Of a stretch of DNA of 62,000 bases, positions 35,332-46,732 are shown one piece after another. The translations under genes were made by a program, and so were the position numbers. The notes under the pieces are model-generated. The model saw only the letters and a list, made by a program, of their open reading frames with translations, was not told the origin of the DNA and did no database searches. Positions within the stretch are counted from its first letter, which is position 1, and each line of letters starts with the position of its first letter. The DNA comes from Antedon mediterranea (lineage: Eukaryota > Echinodermata > Crinoidea > Comatulida > Antedonidae), in contig NC_092673.1 in assembly GCF_964355755.1 (NCBI RefSeq), forward strand, positions 32,125,648 to 32,187,647. The letters run 5' to 3'.

Positions 35332-36205
35332 AGCTCATAAATAGAAGTGCCTTTATTCTGTGTATAAACATTAGACTGGAAGCACCTAACTAAATAAGCA
35401 AGTAAGGTTTTGGCAGAAAATATAAATGAACTAGAGGTCATATATCAGAAAGTCAGCAAAAGTATTCATAATTATATAAACAAGACAGTCATACCCTTAA
35501 TTAAATTACAGTTTATGAATATTTACAAAATATGCAAATTACCAATAGACTGGATACACAAAATACACAACAAACAAGTGGGGTTTTCCTGAATACATGA
35601 ACCATATAAAAAAGTCATCACATCTGTGTGTGAATATTGTACATCATGGATTTCAGGCTTTACCATACATTGCATCCAGATTGTTAATAGGAATCAGTTA
35701 TATAGATCTTAACGTAAACAAAAAAGAAGCTTAAAATGAACTCCCAAGAGAGCAACAGAGAATTTGCTTGTAAGTGAAAAAACCCTGGTCTGACAGCTGT
35801 CTACTGGCGGTATTGAATAGGTACTACCTAGGCCATCCATTATGATAAAGCCGTGTAGGATTATTAGTGGCAGAAAGGAATGACACATTCTCAGAACGTC
35901 ACCCACTTCTTATAATAACTTTGATTAACTGTTGTATATTTTTTAAAGGACTATATTTGTTTAAATCATTTATCGATCAAAAATGGGTTGAAATCTTAAA
36001 GTAATGTTTCTATGAATTAAAGAGTAGGAGAATGGTGTATCATCCGCAAGTCCCCTAGTATGAATGTGTATATAGGATATTCTACCATAATTATTACAAT
36101 AAAACTTCTATATACAGTCAAAATGATTTTAATATATATATTTTTATCATTGTTTAATAAAAAAAAAAAGATTCGCGCCTTAGTTTCATTTTTTATGAAT
36201 TGCAG

Positions 36206-37195
36206 ATTTGGCTGTGTGTGTTTTCTGCAATAAAAGTTTAGATGGTCAGGAAACAGTAATCGTACGAGAAAAGGGTAGTGATAGTATCAATAGGGCCAGT
36301 GAGCAACAAAGAAGTAGTATAAGAACTCATAAAGGTCAGCGGGTACATACTCAATGTCGTCGGGTTTTTACTCATCCACGAACAATAACAAATGCACAGA
36401 CAAAATTAAATGAGCTGGATCAGCCATCACCAAGTATCCTTCGTTCTGAAACACCAACATTTTCTTTTGACAAGCATTGCTTGTTTTGTGGCAAACCAGC
36501 TACTTACAATGAGAAAAAGCGTGAAGGTATGGATGTCTTTCCTGTAAGAACTACATCATTCCAAAGTAGTGTCATACGTTTATGTGAAGAACGGAAAGAC
36601 GAGTGGTCAACATTGGTTAGTAGCAGAATTGCATTTGCCCGTGATCTCATTGCCGCTGATGGAATTTACCATCAGAGCTGTAATGTAAATTTCAGAACAG
36701 GTAAACAGGTTCCACAGCAACACTCCTCTGGACTAGGCAGTATTGCAAAGCAACCAACGCTTGGAAGACCGAAAGAAGCAGAAAGGTATGAAGCATTTCT
36801 GTTGGTGGCAAAATACCTTGAGGAAAATGATGATGAACAAATTACAATAACAGACCTGATTAAAAAAATGGAAAGTCTTTTGGATACAAATATTTTAGCC
36901 TATAGCTTTACACACATGAAAAATAATTTGCTTCAACATTTTGGTGACAGTATTATAATTGCTGAGGTAAATGGAAAACAAAATGTTGTAACGTTTAGAG
37001 GAACCGCTGTGAACATCCTCCATGACTTTTATCAGGAACAGAAAAATAAGGACCCGTATATGGAGAAGATTCGAATGATAAGTACAGTTGCTAAACTTTT
37101 AAAGAGTGATATTAAGTCAGTTGAGTCTGTGAATGATATATATCCAACCAGAAAACAGATGTCATCAACAGCGACAGCATTAGAGTTCATCCCAA
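36206..37195 (+). pseudogene. Academ-like transposase gene, 5' part
   Basis: The frame opens behind a good splice acceptor (TTTTTTATGAATTGCAG, AG at 36204-36205); no ATG is near, so a short first exon upstream is expected but was not found. It encodes about 330 residues with two Cys/His groups, CVFCNKSL with a following H..C, and CLFCGKPAT with H..CNVNF, each likely to bind zinc and perhaps DNA. It is open up to FIP, where the LTR element enters at 37196. The frame resumes at 42655. Together with the 3' part the reading frame has 4,452 nt. Regulation is unknown. The gene is broken by the insertion and by a stop codon downstream. Confidence 0.75.
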
Positions 37196-37356
37196 CGCCA
37201 GTCTAGTGCCCCCTATCTGGGTAGACTTATATATCATGGCCGCTGGTTGTTATGTTATTGTTGTGATATTTGGTTTTGACCAATAAAGATCTTATTCTAC
37301 TTGAGTCTTACGTGTCCGGTCGTCTTTATTGTGGTGTGCCTTTTGCCTTACTGGCG
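37196..37356 (+). repeat. 5' LTR
   Basis: 161 bp, bounded by CGCCAGT and ACTGGCG, a 7-bp inverted repeat in place of the usual TG...CA. It contains TATATAT (37228-37234) as a possible promoter and AATAAA (37282-37287) followed by GT-rich sequence as a polyadenylation region. Confidence 0.9.
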
Positions 37357-37554
37357 TGGTGGCAGCTATACGATTACGAGCCCACCCACCATTATTCGAC
37401 TATTACTGGTGAGTAGCCTACCTAATCTAGTAGGCCTAGCCCAACAAATCGAGCTAGCATATCATCACATACTCTACGCTTTCACAGGCGCCGATCGGCT
37501 GTTGCTTCACACGTGCAACTGACAACACCTAGACTTCTGTATACATTTCTTACC

Positions 37555-40500
37555 ATGGCCGGTACTAGAGCACCCAAGCAATGGTGCTTAACCAAGAACG
37601 AAACTATAAATACATTCGAAAACTGGAAGCAAAACCTTATCTACACACTCTCACTTGATGCAAATTTTGCCCCATTTCTCCTAGATGGTTCTGTTTGGCG
37701 TCCCAAAACCAGGGCATCCCCCCTTCGCGGCTTAACTGACGACAATGAGGAGGTACCTGTTGCACGTCGTCATACCGCCCAACAAAAAATCACTATCCTT
37801 GAACTCATGCTCGGTCAGATCGCTAATTTTTGCCCTATAATTTCCCGGAATACCATTGTTAAAAGCTCCTCCTCACTTTCACAAATTTGGCAAACTATCC
37901 GACTGCATTATGGATTCCAGTCAACCGGCGCCCATTTTATTGATTTTGCTGATATACTTTTACAAGATAATGAAAGGCCGGAAGATCTCTATCAGCGCTT
38001 AGTTGCTTTCGTCCATGATAATTTACTACGTCAAGACGGGGGCATTTCCTACCATGACGCCCAAATACAGGAGGACGAAGAACTTTCACCCTCGTTGGAA
38101 AATTTGGTAGTTCTTACTTGGCTCTCTCTCATCCACAAAGGCCTTCCTAGGTTGGTTAAGCAAAGGTATGGTACTGAGCTCCGCACTCGAACTCTAGCGT
38201 CAGTGAAACCGGAGATTTCTCAAGCTTTAGACTCTCTCTTAGAAGAGTTACGAACTGCGGATGATGCGCGTGTTTTTCGGTCATCCACATTTCGCTCTCC
38301 TTCAGCTTTCACACCCCGCTCTACTGATTCTCGCCGAAATTCCAATGCTCGGCAGTCATTCTCCCGACCACAGTTTTCCCAACACAAGTCCTGTCCTATC
38401 TGTAAACAGAGCGGCCGATCGGACGACAAGCATTTCCTCAGTGAATGCCCTCACTTGCCCGAGTCAGACAGGAAATACATGGCTAAAGCCCGACAAATCG
38501 TTGGCATCATCGATGATGATAACACCTCGGATGAGCCTGGTGATAATAGTGCACCGTCGACAGCTTTACGAGTCCAAGTTCGCCAGTCCCCATACCTTGA
38601 CACATTTCACCAACACCACACAGCCAGAATCACACTAGACAGTGGGGCTACAGGAAACATGATTGCCTTTACTGCTGCCACTGCCCTTGGCGCCACCATT
38701 AAAAGTAGCTCTCAGTCTGCCCATCAGGCTGACGGATCTTCCCCACTTTCGGTCGTAGGCGAAACCACAATTATTCTCACAAGGGACGACAGAGAATTCA
38801 AATTTGAGGGTCTCGTTGTCGAAAAACTTGACGTCGACATTCTTGCCGGAACTCCTTTTATGGAGCTAAATGATATCGCCCTCCGACCTGCGAAGCGGGA
38901 AATCAAATTGGGTGACGGTACCACGTACATCTATGGTTCCCAGGTACAGGGCCTTCACCATAACACGGTTCGACGTGCTTGTGTGCTTCGTGCTCCTGAA
39001 GGGGAGACCACTATATGGCCGGGAGAATTTATCGAGGTAGCCATTCCGTCTGACTTCATCCAACAAGATGACGTGTTTGCTCTCGAACCACATAGTAAGG
39101 GTACGTTTCCTCGAACGTGGCCAAAGTTTGACTTGGTCTCTAGTGTTGCGGGAAGGGTACGTATCCCAAACTCCACCGACACACCTCAGGTCATCAAACG
39201 ACACGAACATTTTTGCCAAGTCCGACCCACCTTTGTGCCATTGTCGGCCGAAAATGCTATTCCCCAAAAGTCGCCATCTAAGCCCTGTAAGCCTCCTTCC
39301 TCTGTCGCGTTTTCTGATTATGTCAAGCTAGATCCAGACCATATCCTCCCACAGAATGTGAAATCCCAATTCCAATCCATTCTTACTGAATACGATGTTG
39401 TTTTCGATCCTATGATTAAAGCCTACAACGGCTCTGTTGGCCCATTCCAGGCTGTTGTTAACATGGGACCTGTACAGCCTCCTCAGAGGAAAGGTCGAGT
39501 TCCTCAGTACTCCAGAGATAAACTGGTTGAGCTACAGGACAAATTTGATGAGCTTGAGGAAGTGGGAGTATTTGTTCGCCCCGAGGACGTCGGTGTCCAA
39601 GTCGAATATCTTAACCCATCTTTCCTTGTCAAAAAAGAGAGTGGTGGTTACCGTCTGGTTACAGCATTCGCCGAGGTCGGACGATATGCAAAACCCCAAC
39701 CCTCCCTTATGCCGGATGTCAACTCCGTTCTACGTAACATCGCAAAATGGAAGCACATAATCACTACTGACCTCACAAAGGCCTTTTACCAGATTCCTTT
39801 GTCTCGCGCTTCTATGAAGTACTGCGGCGTTGCCACACCATTTCGAGGTGTGAGAGTTTATGCCCGGTGTGCCATGGGTATGCCTGGTTCAGAGACCGCC
39901 CTCGAAGAGCTGACTTGTCGGGTACTGGGGGATTTGATTAAGGAGGGAGTAGTAGCAAAGCTTGCGGATGACCTTTATTGTGGAGGGGACAGTTTAGAGG
40001 AGTTAATTTACAATTGGCGGCGTCTACTCCAATGCATTTACAAGTGTGGTCTGCGATTGTCTGCTAGCAAAACGGTGATTTGTCCACAAACTACAACCAT
40101 TCTTGGGTGGACCTGGTCCCTAGGTTCTATTCGCGCAAATACTCATCGTATTTCAACGTTGAAGGCATGCACTCCACCACCGACGGTAAGAGGTTTACGC
40201 TCGTTTATCGGGGCATATAAGGTGTTAGCACGCGTTTTACCTCAGTGCGCATCTCTCATCGCTCCACTGGAAGAAGCCATAGCCGGCTTACAGTCCAAAG
40301 AAACAATACATTGGTACGATGCCTTACATGAAGCATTTAAAGTAGCACAGAACGCACTTGACTCAAACAAGGTCATAGTTTTACCTCATCCCGATGACCA
40401 ACTGTGGATCGTTACGGATGGTGCTGTTAAAAGTCATGGTCTAGGCGCAACCTTATACGTTACTCGTGAATCCAAACCACAGTTAGCCGGCTTTTTTAGT

Positions 40501-42372
40501 GCCAAACTCCGTGCGCGTCAGGTCACATGGCTACCCTGCGAGATCGAAGCTTTGGCTATCGCGGCAGCCGTTAAACATTTTAGTCCTTTTATTATCCAGT
40601 CTCGACATAACACATGTGTCCTAACTGACAGTAAGCCATGCGTCCAAGCGCTTGAAAAGCTATGCAGGGGAGAATTCTCAGTCAGTCCCCGTGTGTCCAC
40701 CTTCCTGTCCACCGCTAGCAGGTACCAGATTTCTATTCGGCACCTGGCAGGCTCAGCCAACGTCCCATCCGACTTTGCTAGTCGCAATGCTCCACCATGC
40801 TCAGTTGACAACTGTCAGGTTTGCTCATTTGTCAACGGCGCGATAGAGTCAACGGTACTACGTTCATCGATACGTGATTTCATTACTGGAGACGCCAAAC
40901 TCCCGTTCACCAGTCGGCCAGCTTGGCTAGCCATCCAATCCGAGTGTCCAGACCTTCGGCGTGTAAAAGCTCATCTTATTCAAGGAACGCGTCCATCTAA
41001 AAAGTTAACCAATGTCAGGGACATTAAACGGTACCTTAACTGTTGTTCCATTGGAAGAGATGGTCTCCTTGTAGTCAACCGCACTGAACCACTCTCACTT
41101 AAGCATGAATGTATTATTGTCCCTCGCCCCGTATTAAACGGACTGCTGACATCACTTCACGTCCGGCTAGATCACCCAACTAGTCACCAACTTAAGTTAT
41201 CCGTTCGCCGCCACTTCTTTGCGCTTGACTTGGACAAAACCATCGAACAGGTGTCAGAATCGTGTCATCACTGTGCCTCGATCCGTACTGTACCCACCAC
41301 TGCAATTGAGCAGTCCACTGATGATCCTCCGTCGAAGCTCGGAGTCACCTTTGCCGCCGATGTCCTAAAACGCGAGCGTCAACTTATTCTTGTTGTCAGA
41401 GAGACGGTGACGTCTTACACCCTTTCGTGTTTAATCAGCGATGAGAAGCACGATACTCTCCGTGATACCTTGATTCGCTTATGCATTGGCATGTGCCCCG
41501 TGGAGGGCCCCTCAGCAACCATCCGCACAGACCCTGCCCCGGGCTTCATGGCACTCGTCCACGATCCCGTCTTACTGAAACATAGGATTTCGATCGAAAT
41601 TGGCAGAGTTAAAAACATCAACAAAAACCCGGTTGGAGAGAAAGCTGTACGCGAATTGTCAGAAGAGTTACTTCGGCAAGAGCCTGGTGGTGGTCCCATC
41701 TCACCGACGGTGCTTGCTGTCGCCACATCTCGTCTTAACTCCCGTATCCGAACACGAGGATTGTCGTCTCGCGAAATGTGGACACAGCGAGATCAGTTCA
41801 CTCATGACCAAATCTCTATTTCTGACCGCAAGTTGATTATCAGCCAACAGCACCTCAGAGCCTCTAATCACGCGCACAGCGAAAAGTCTAAGGCACCCGT
41901 CGCGTGTGCAGCACCTGACGTTTCTATTACGGTTGGTGATTTAGTCTACCTGTGGACAGATCGTCGCAAGACCTGTGCACGAGATCGCTATCTCGTTGTT
42001 TCTGTAGATGGAAAGTGGTGCAACGTCCGAAAGTTTACGCACTCACAATTGAGAAGCGCTACTTATCGTGTAAAGAAATCAGAGTGTTTTACTGTACCGA
42101 CTGACGTTCATCATTCTCCCACACCAACCTCACAACGCCACTGCGACACCTCTGATGAAGAACCTGATTTCACAGTTGATCCGTCTCCATTTCCTCCACC
42201 CGAGGTACCGTCAACTCTTTCTGCCTCTCCTGATGAGGTGAACGATAAGTCATCATCCATACAGACCCCGGAAGAATCACCAATGGAAGTTCCAGCACAG
42301 TTGTCTCATCGCACATCCACACGTTCACGCAGATTTCCTAGACATCTCGCTGACTACGTTCTTGATTTATAA
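37555..42372 (+). CDS. Gag-Pol polyprotein of the LTR element
   Basis: Starts at ATG 37555 in a strong context (ACCATGG) and codes for 1,605 residues without a stop, so Gag and Pol share one frame. In order: a Gag-like N-terminal region; a CPICKQS...KHFLSECPH zinc knuckle (about 38395); an aspartic protease with LDSGATGNMI (about 38635); a reverse transcriptase (about 39600-40200) whose catalytic box reads KLADDLYCGG, not YxDD; RNase H with IVTDGAVKSHG and VLTDSKP; an integrase with an HHCC zinc finger (HVRLDHPTSHQ, CHHCAS) and the acidic triad in FAADVLK, IRTDPAPGF and GEKAVREL; and a C-terminal GDLVYLWTDRR domain. These make it a Ty3-type reverse-transcribing element. All catalytic acids I looked for are present. 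Confidence 0.9.
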   Translation: MAGTRAPKQWCLTKNETINTFENWKQNLIYTLSLDANFAPFLLDGSVWRPKTRASPLRGLTDDNEEVPVARRHTAQQKITILELMLGQIANFCPIISRNTIVKSSSSLSQIWQTIRLHYGFQSTGAHFIDFADILLQDNERPEDLYQRLVAFVHDNLLRQDGGISYHDAQIQEDEELSPSLENLVVLTWLSLIHKGLPRLVKQRYGTELRTRTLASVKPEISQALDSLLEELRTADDARVFRSSTFRSPSAFTPRSTDSRRNSNARQSFSRPQFSQHKSCPICKQSGRSDDKHFLSECPHLPESDRKYMAKARQIVGIIDDDNTSDEPGDNSAPSTALRVQVRQSPYLDTFHQHHTARITLDSGATGNMIAFTAATALGATIKSSSQSAHQADGSSPLSVVGETTIILTRDDREFKFEGLVVEKLDVDILAGTPFMELNDIALRPAKREIKLGDGTTYIYGSQVQGLHHNTVRRACVLRAPEGETTIWPGEFIEVAIPSDFIQQDDVFALEPHSKGTFPRTWPKFDLVSSVAGRVRIPNSTDTPQVIKRHEHFCQVRPTFVPLSAENAIPQKSPSKPCKPPSSVAFSDYVKLDPDHILPQNVKSQFQSILTEYDVVFDPMIKAYNGSVGPFQAVVNMGPVQPPQRKGRVPQYSRDKLVELQDKFDELEEVGVFVRPEDVGVQVEYLNPSFLVKKESGGYRLVTAFAEVGRYAKPQPSLMPDVNSVLRNIAKWKHIITTDLTKAFYQIPLSRASMKYCGVATPFRGVRVYARCAMGMPGSETALEELTCRVLGDLIKEGVVAKLADDLYCGGDSLEELIYNWRRLLQCIYKCGLRLSASKTVICPQTTTILGWTWSLGSIRANTHRISTLKACTPPPTVRGLRSFIGAYKVLARVLPQCASLIAPLEEAIAGLQSKETIHWYDALHEAFKVAQNALDSNKVIVLPHPDDQLWIVTDGAVKSHGLGATLYVTRESKPQLAGFFSAKLRARQVTWLPCEIEALAIAAAVKHFSPFIIQSRHNTCVLTDSKPCVQALEKLCRGEFSVSPRVSTFLSTASRYQISIRHLAGSANVPSDFASRNAPPCSVDNCQVCSFVNGAIESTVLRSSIRDFITGDAKLPFTSRPAWLAIQSECPDLRRVKAHLIQGTRPSKKLTNVRDIKRYLNCCSIGRDGLLVVNRTEPLSLKHECIIVPRPVLNGLLTSLHVRLDHPTSHQLKLSVRRHFFALDLDKTIEQVSESCHHCASIRTVPTTAIEQSTDDPPSKLGVTFAADVLKRERQLILVVRETVTSYTLSCLISDEKHDTLRDTLIRLCIGMCPVEGPSATIRTDPAPGFMALVHDPVLLKHRISIEIGRVKNINKNPVGEKAVRELSEELLRQEPGGGPISPTVLAVATSRLNSRIRTRGLSSREMWTQRDQFTHDQISISDRKLIISQQHLRASNHAHSEKSKAPVACAAPDVSITVGDLVYLWTDRRKTCARDRYLVVSVDGKWCNVRKFTHSQLRSATYRVKKSECFTVPTDVHHSPTPTSQRHCDTSDEEPDFTVDPSPFPPPEVPSTLSASPDEVNDKSSSIQTPEESPMEVPAQLSHRTSTRSRRFPRHLADYVLDL

Positions 42373-42490
42373 TGTTTCATTCGTATTATATAGTTAAGTT
42401 TCGACCATTCAATTTAGATTTTGAGTGCTTTTGCTTGCTTTGTTTTGTTTTTGACTTGTGTTTTATGAGAAGAGAAAAAAAAAATGATTA

Positions 42491-42651
42491 CGCCAGTCTA
42501 GCGCCCCCTATCTGGGTAGACTTATATATCATGGCCGCTGGTTGTTATGTTATTGTTGTGATATTTGGTTTTGACCAATAAAGATCTTATTCTACTTGAG
42601 TCTTACGTGTCCGGTCGTCTTTATTGTGGTGTGCCTTTTGCCTTACTGGCG
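42491..42651 (+). repeat. 3' LTR
   Basis: 161 bp, identical to the 5' LTR except GTCTAGC for GTCTAGT. AATAAA at 42577-42582. A six-base spacer (TGATTA) separates it from the purine tract, which is slightly unusual. Confidence 0.9.
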
Positions 42652-42654
42652 CAA

Positions 42655-45600
42655 AGTCCTTAATTACATTGTTACAAGAATTGTTTGTTGGAAAAAACAC
42701 TGATCTCAAGGTAGCATCGATTGGACAAGCTATTATGCAAGCTACGAGGCCAAGAGTTCTTCTAGCCCCACTGCAATTTGGATTGGCAGTTGAGATGCAT
42801 CACCAATTTTCATCAAGATTCGTCGTTGACACACTACACAAGCATGGTTTCAGTTGTTCTTACTCCGAAGTCCAAAAATTTGAGAAAAGTGCTGCTTTAA
42901 CACATGGAACTGAGATCCCTGGACCGGACTCAGAAAGATGCATTCAATTTGTTGCTGATAATGTAGATCACAATATACGAACTCTTGATGGCTTTGGAAC
43001 ATTTCATGGAATGGGAATCATTGCCACTTTTACACCAGAAAAATGTCTACATAAACCTGTACCTAGAATGTCAGTTACAACAGATGACATCATCAAAGTA
43101 GGCAGGATTAACATCAAAACTTTCAAATCCCAGCACACAGGACGCAGTCCATTAACATACAAAGAACTTCAATCAATGGAAGTGTATGATTCAACGTATC
43201 ATGTTGATCTTTTGTGGGACGTGGTATTTGCTCTTCGCCCCAAAAAGCCTGGGTGGTCAGGTCTAATGCAGGCCGTACATCATGGTAATTATCCTGGAAA
43301 ATCATCGGTGCAATTCCTGCCCATGATAGATTTAAATCCATCTGACATGTCATGTATCTTCTCCACACTCTCGTATGTTTGTGAACAAGCTAAGGCATAC
43401 AATGTCACACCCGTTATTACATTTGATCAACCACTTTGGTGGAAAGCCATGATGATTATTGAATCAGAGCCAGATTGCAGTTATCTGAAGTCCATTGTCC
43501 TGAGACTAGGGGGCTTACATATGGAAATAAGCTTCTTAGGCTGCATTGGTTACATTATGGCAGGAAGTGGTCTACAAGAGATCCTTGAAGTAGCATATGC
43601 AGGAAATGCTGTCAAGCATATGCTGAGTGGAAAAGCAATCTCCAGAGCAGTACGAGGACATCTCTTGGTTGATGCTGCCTTACATACCATATTACTAGCT
43701 AATGCATATAATCTTCCTATATCCACTTTTCAACCTGATCAACTACAACACAATCGAGACACGGAAACAACAGAACTTTCAGAAGAAATGGAAATAGAAG
43801 TTGATGCTGACATTATTCCAAACACACGGCCAGATCAAGATTTGCTCGAAGCCAGTAAGATTTTGGATAATGTAATAAATTATCCAGACGCTCATATCGA
43901 CCTTTCCTCTTCAGATGTCCTTACAAGAATTACTCATAGATTAAAAGAAGAGCGGAACTTACTTAGTGATAAAAGGACTGCCCAACTCTGGTTGCAATAT
44001 TTGGACATGGTTGCTGTTTTATAAAAATTCATAAAAGCTGAACGTATAGGGAATTGGACTTTACATCTTTCAGCAGTAAAGGATATGTTACCTTTTTTTG
44101 CTGCGGCTGGGCATAACCTGTACACAAAATCTGCGTATCTGTACATGCAAAAAATTTGCCAACTCGAAAAGACTCACCCCAATGTCTACACCAACTTCAT
44201 AAATGGTTTTCATGTGATTAGAAGAAGTGATCGGTACTGGGCAGGACTATCTACCGATCTTATTATTGAGCAAGTCCTAATGAGAAGTGTCAAAACAAGT
44301 GGTGGGTTAACGAGAGGTAGAGGGATGACAGAAGTTCAACGGTTGACCTGGGTACTGGGAATGCCTTCTTGTGCCGAGGTAAACTTTGCAATGCAAGAGC
44401 TCACCAGTGTTAACTACAACACTAGTGAGCAACACAAAGACACATCACAATCTCGTCAAAAAAGAGACACAGAAGATACTTATAAACTAATCGAAGCATT
44501 CAAGGAGTGGGATCCATTTGGTAGTGAGTCATCACTACGTAGCATAGTAAGTGGTGTTGCTGCTACTGACAATGTAAATGTTGACCAGGCAAGGTCTGTG
44601 GGCCAGTGTATACTTGAATCGATGGTTGGAAAGAACATTGATGAGTTCTCTTTCCAAAGAAAAAAACAAGCAGTCACACTTGGATCCAAAACAACTGTTG
44701 TCATTTGCGGAGATCCAGTCCAAGTTGATCCACAATTACTCTTTCAGCGATTAAGTGTTATCGCCAGACGTGAAGAGGAGGAAGATCCCGCAAATTTATT
44801 TAAATATGAACTTTGCAGTCATCCAACTGCATTATTCGATAATGTAGGTCTTCCAAGGGAGGCAAATAAGGCGACACTAGCCGATGCTCTTTGGGAGATT
44901 GTAAAGCAGGATCAGACAGACCCCCCTAATGATCCACATTATGTGCTTGATGGTGGTGCCCTCTTGCAACGTTTACCATGGTCAAGAGGTCAAACATTTG
45001 ACAGTATTTGTCATACGTATGTATCATATGTGACAAGTCGGTATGGAATTCCAACTATTGTAATTGATGGTTATGAAGATGGACCTGCAATCAAAGATGC
45101 TACACACTGCAGACGTACAGGCAGTTCCAGGGGACCAAATGTTTTATTTACAGGAGAGACTTCGCTAATTATGAAGAAAAATGAATTTCTGACCAACAAA
45201 GTAAACAAGCAACGATTTCTTCATTTGCTCAGTTTACATCTTGAAAAGGCAGGTTGTACAACAATTCATGCCAAAGGAGATGCAGATATCCTAATTGTCA
45301 AGACAGCAGTTGAGTCAGCAAGGGTTGTTAACACAGTTCTTGTTGGTGACGATACTGATTTGCTAATCCTGCTGTGCTATTATGGAGATACAATTGAGAA
45401 GGACCTCTTTTTTATACCAGAAATAAAGACCAACACCAAAAAGCACAAGGTATGGAACATACAGAAAACAGTGATGATCTTGGGGAATAAATTATGTTCC
45501 AGACTTCTCTTTGTGCATGCTTTACTTGGATGCGACACAACGTCGAGAGTATTTGGTATAGGAAAACATGTAGCACTGAAGCAAGTCCAGAATAGTATTG

Positions 45601-46118
45601 ATTTCCAGCAATTTGCTGATCTGTTTACTAAAGAGGGTGCGACAAAGAAAGATATAATTGCAGCAGGAGAGGACTCTCTGATTCAGCTCTATAAGGGCAA
45701 GTATGGTGAAAGTATAGACGTTCTACGGTACAAGCGATTCTGTGAGAAGGTGGCAAAGAGTAGCACATGTGTTGAACCTCAGACATTGCCTCCAACATCT
45801 GCAGCTGCACAATACCATAGTCGGCGAGTATATTTTCAGATACAAACATGGAAACAGACTGCTGCACAAATGAAAGCAGAAGAATGGGGATGGAAGGTAA
45901 CTGATGGACAACTGCTGCCATTACAAACACATCTCCCCGCTGCACCTGAAAAGTTGATGAAGATAATCAGATGTAACTGCAAAACTGGTTGCAGTACTAG
46001 CAGATGCACTTGTAAACGATATTCAATTAGTTGTACATGGATATGTGGGGTGTGCAAAGGTTCCAGTTGCACAAACTCTTCTTCCTTAGATATAGATGAT
46101 CTCAGTGATAATGATTGA
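42655..46118 (+). pseudogene. Academ-like transposase gene, 3' part
   Basis: Continuation of the 36206 frame (KSLITLLQELF). It runs to an in-frame TAA at 44022-44024, then stays open in the same frame to the natural stop at 46118. Landmarks: IGQAIMQATRPRVLLAPLQF near the start, WWKAMMIIES, then the nuclease-like motifs GDADILIV (about 45275) and VGDDTDLLILL (about 45345) followed by HALLGCDTTSRVFGIGK (about 45520). This order of acidic motifs and a GCD..R..GIG helix resembles XPG/FEN-type nucleases. The end has CNCKTGCSTSRCTCKRYSIS and further Cys pairs (about 45980-46075), a CXC/Cys8 zinc cluster. A polyadenylation signal AATAAA is at 46149-46154. Apart from the single nonsense codon and the insertion nothing is lost. 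Confidence 0.78.
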
Positions 46119-46230
46119 TATGCTTTACAACATTTGAAATTCCAGAATAATAAAGTGCTTTATTTATTCCCGATTATTATTAAGCAGCTAAAATCAAGAA
46201 CAATATTACACTGAACATACTTTAGATCCG

Positions 46231-46602
46231 AATTTGCATAAATTATATGCAAATTTGATTTAAATTTTAAAATCAAGGTGGTTCTTTAGACATTGTTTAA
46301 TTGAATCCAAATTTAAGATCCTTGTTGCGTGATTACTGTATGAAGGAGCTAATTACAAATTATACATAATCCTATTAATTTTATTCTGAATTCACTATTA
46401 AAAAAAAATACGACATTTGCAATGTTAATTTCGCGTAATATGCAAATTTTATTCAAATTTATTTAGTTTACTCTTTCTATTGACCATGAAATGTGAGTTT
46501 TAATGCTTAGTTTGATTGAATTGCAGCATTTTATGCACATTTATAAAGAAAATAGATTAATTCATCATCAAAAAAGGCTAATTTGCATATTATGCAAATT
46601 AG
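46231..46602 (-). repeat. Right subterminal repeats with octamer palindromes
   Basis: Three related palindromes near 46231 (expanded centre), 46430 (one arm decayed) and 46578 (perfect) mirror the left end. The order and spacing (about 150-200 bp) are like those of the left side. Confidence 0.65.
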
Positions 46603-46732
46603 ACAAATTTCCCATGTTGGGATTTTGGGGGACTTTTAGTATAGTGTTTAGGGGACCATACTAAAATGCATTGTGGTAAAAAAAATTCTTTTGCAATTAG
46701 TGGTGGGTGAAGGTACTATTTTGACTGGACTA
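46578..46732 (-). repeat. Academ-like right terminal inverted repeat
   Basis: 155 bp. Its inner end is the same palindrome (46578-46602) and its outer end is TGACTGGACTA at the TAT target site. Confidence 0.85.

Larger units (their letters stand above)
37196..42651 (+). mobile_element. LTR retrotransposon (Ty3-like), intact
   Basis: 5,456 bp inserted in the Academ-like gene. It has two 161-bp LTRs, a possible primer-binding site after the first LTR (from 37357, TGGTGGCAGC), one long polyprotein and a purine tract (about 42467-42484) before the second LTR. The sequence CAA is present on both sides (37193-37195, 42652-42654). Taking CAA as the target duplication makes the interrupted gene continue in frame as FIP/KSL, which supports these borders. 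Three bases is short for an LTR element, so a mutated longer duplication is possible. The LTRs differ at one base, so the insertion is young. Confidence 0.9.
34841..46732 (+). mobile_element. Academ-like DNA transposon, interrupted by an LTR element
   Basis: Both ends start TAGTCCAGTCA and share about 155-163 bp in inverted orientation, including CACCCACCACTAATTGCAAA and TACTAAAAGTCCCC. A 3-bp duplication TAT flanks it (34838-34840, 46733-46735). Without the LTR insertion and one copy of its duplicated site it is about 6.4 kb. The single large gene has XPG-like nuclease motifs and a terminal cysteine cluster, which together with 3-4 bp duplications are the features I know for the Academ superfamily. 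The superfamily call is an inference from this combination. Confidence 0.75.

Noticed and set aside
42485-42491. LTR starting at TGATTACG to obey the TG rule
   Set aside because: The TGATTA bases are absent before the 5' LTR; shared sequence begins at (A)CGCCAGT.
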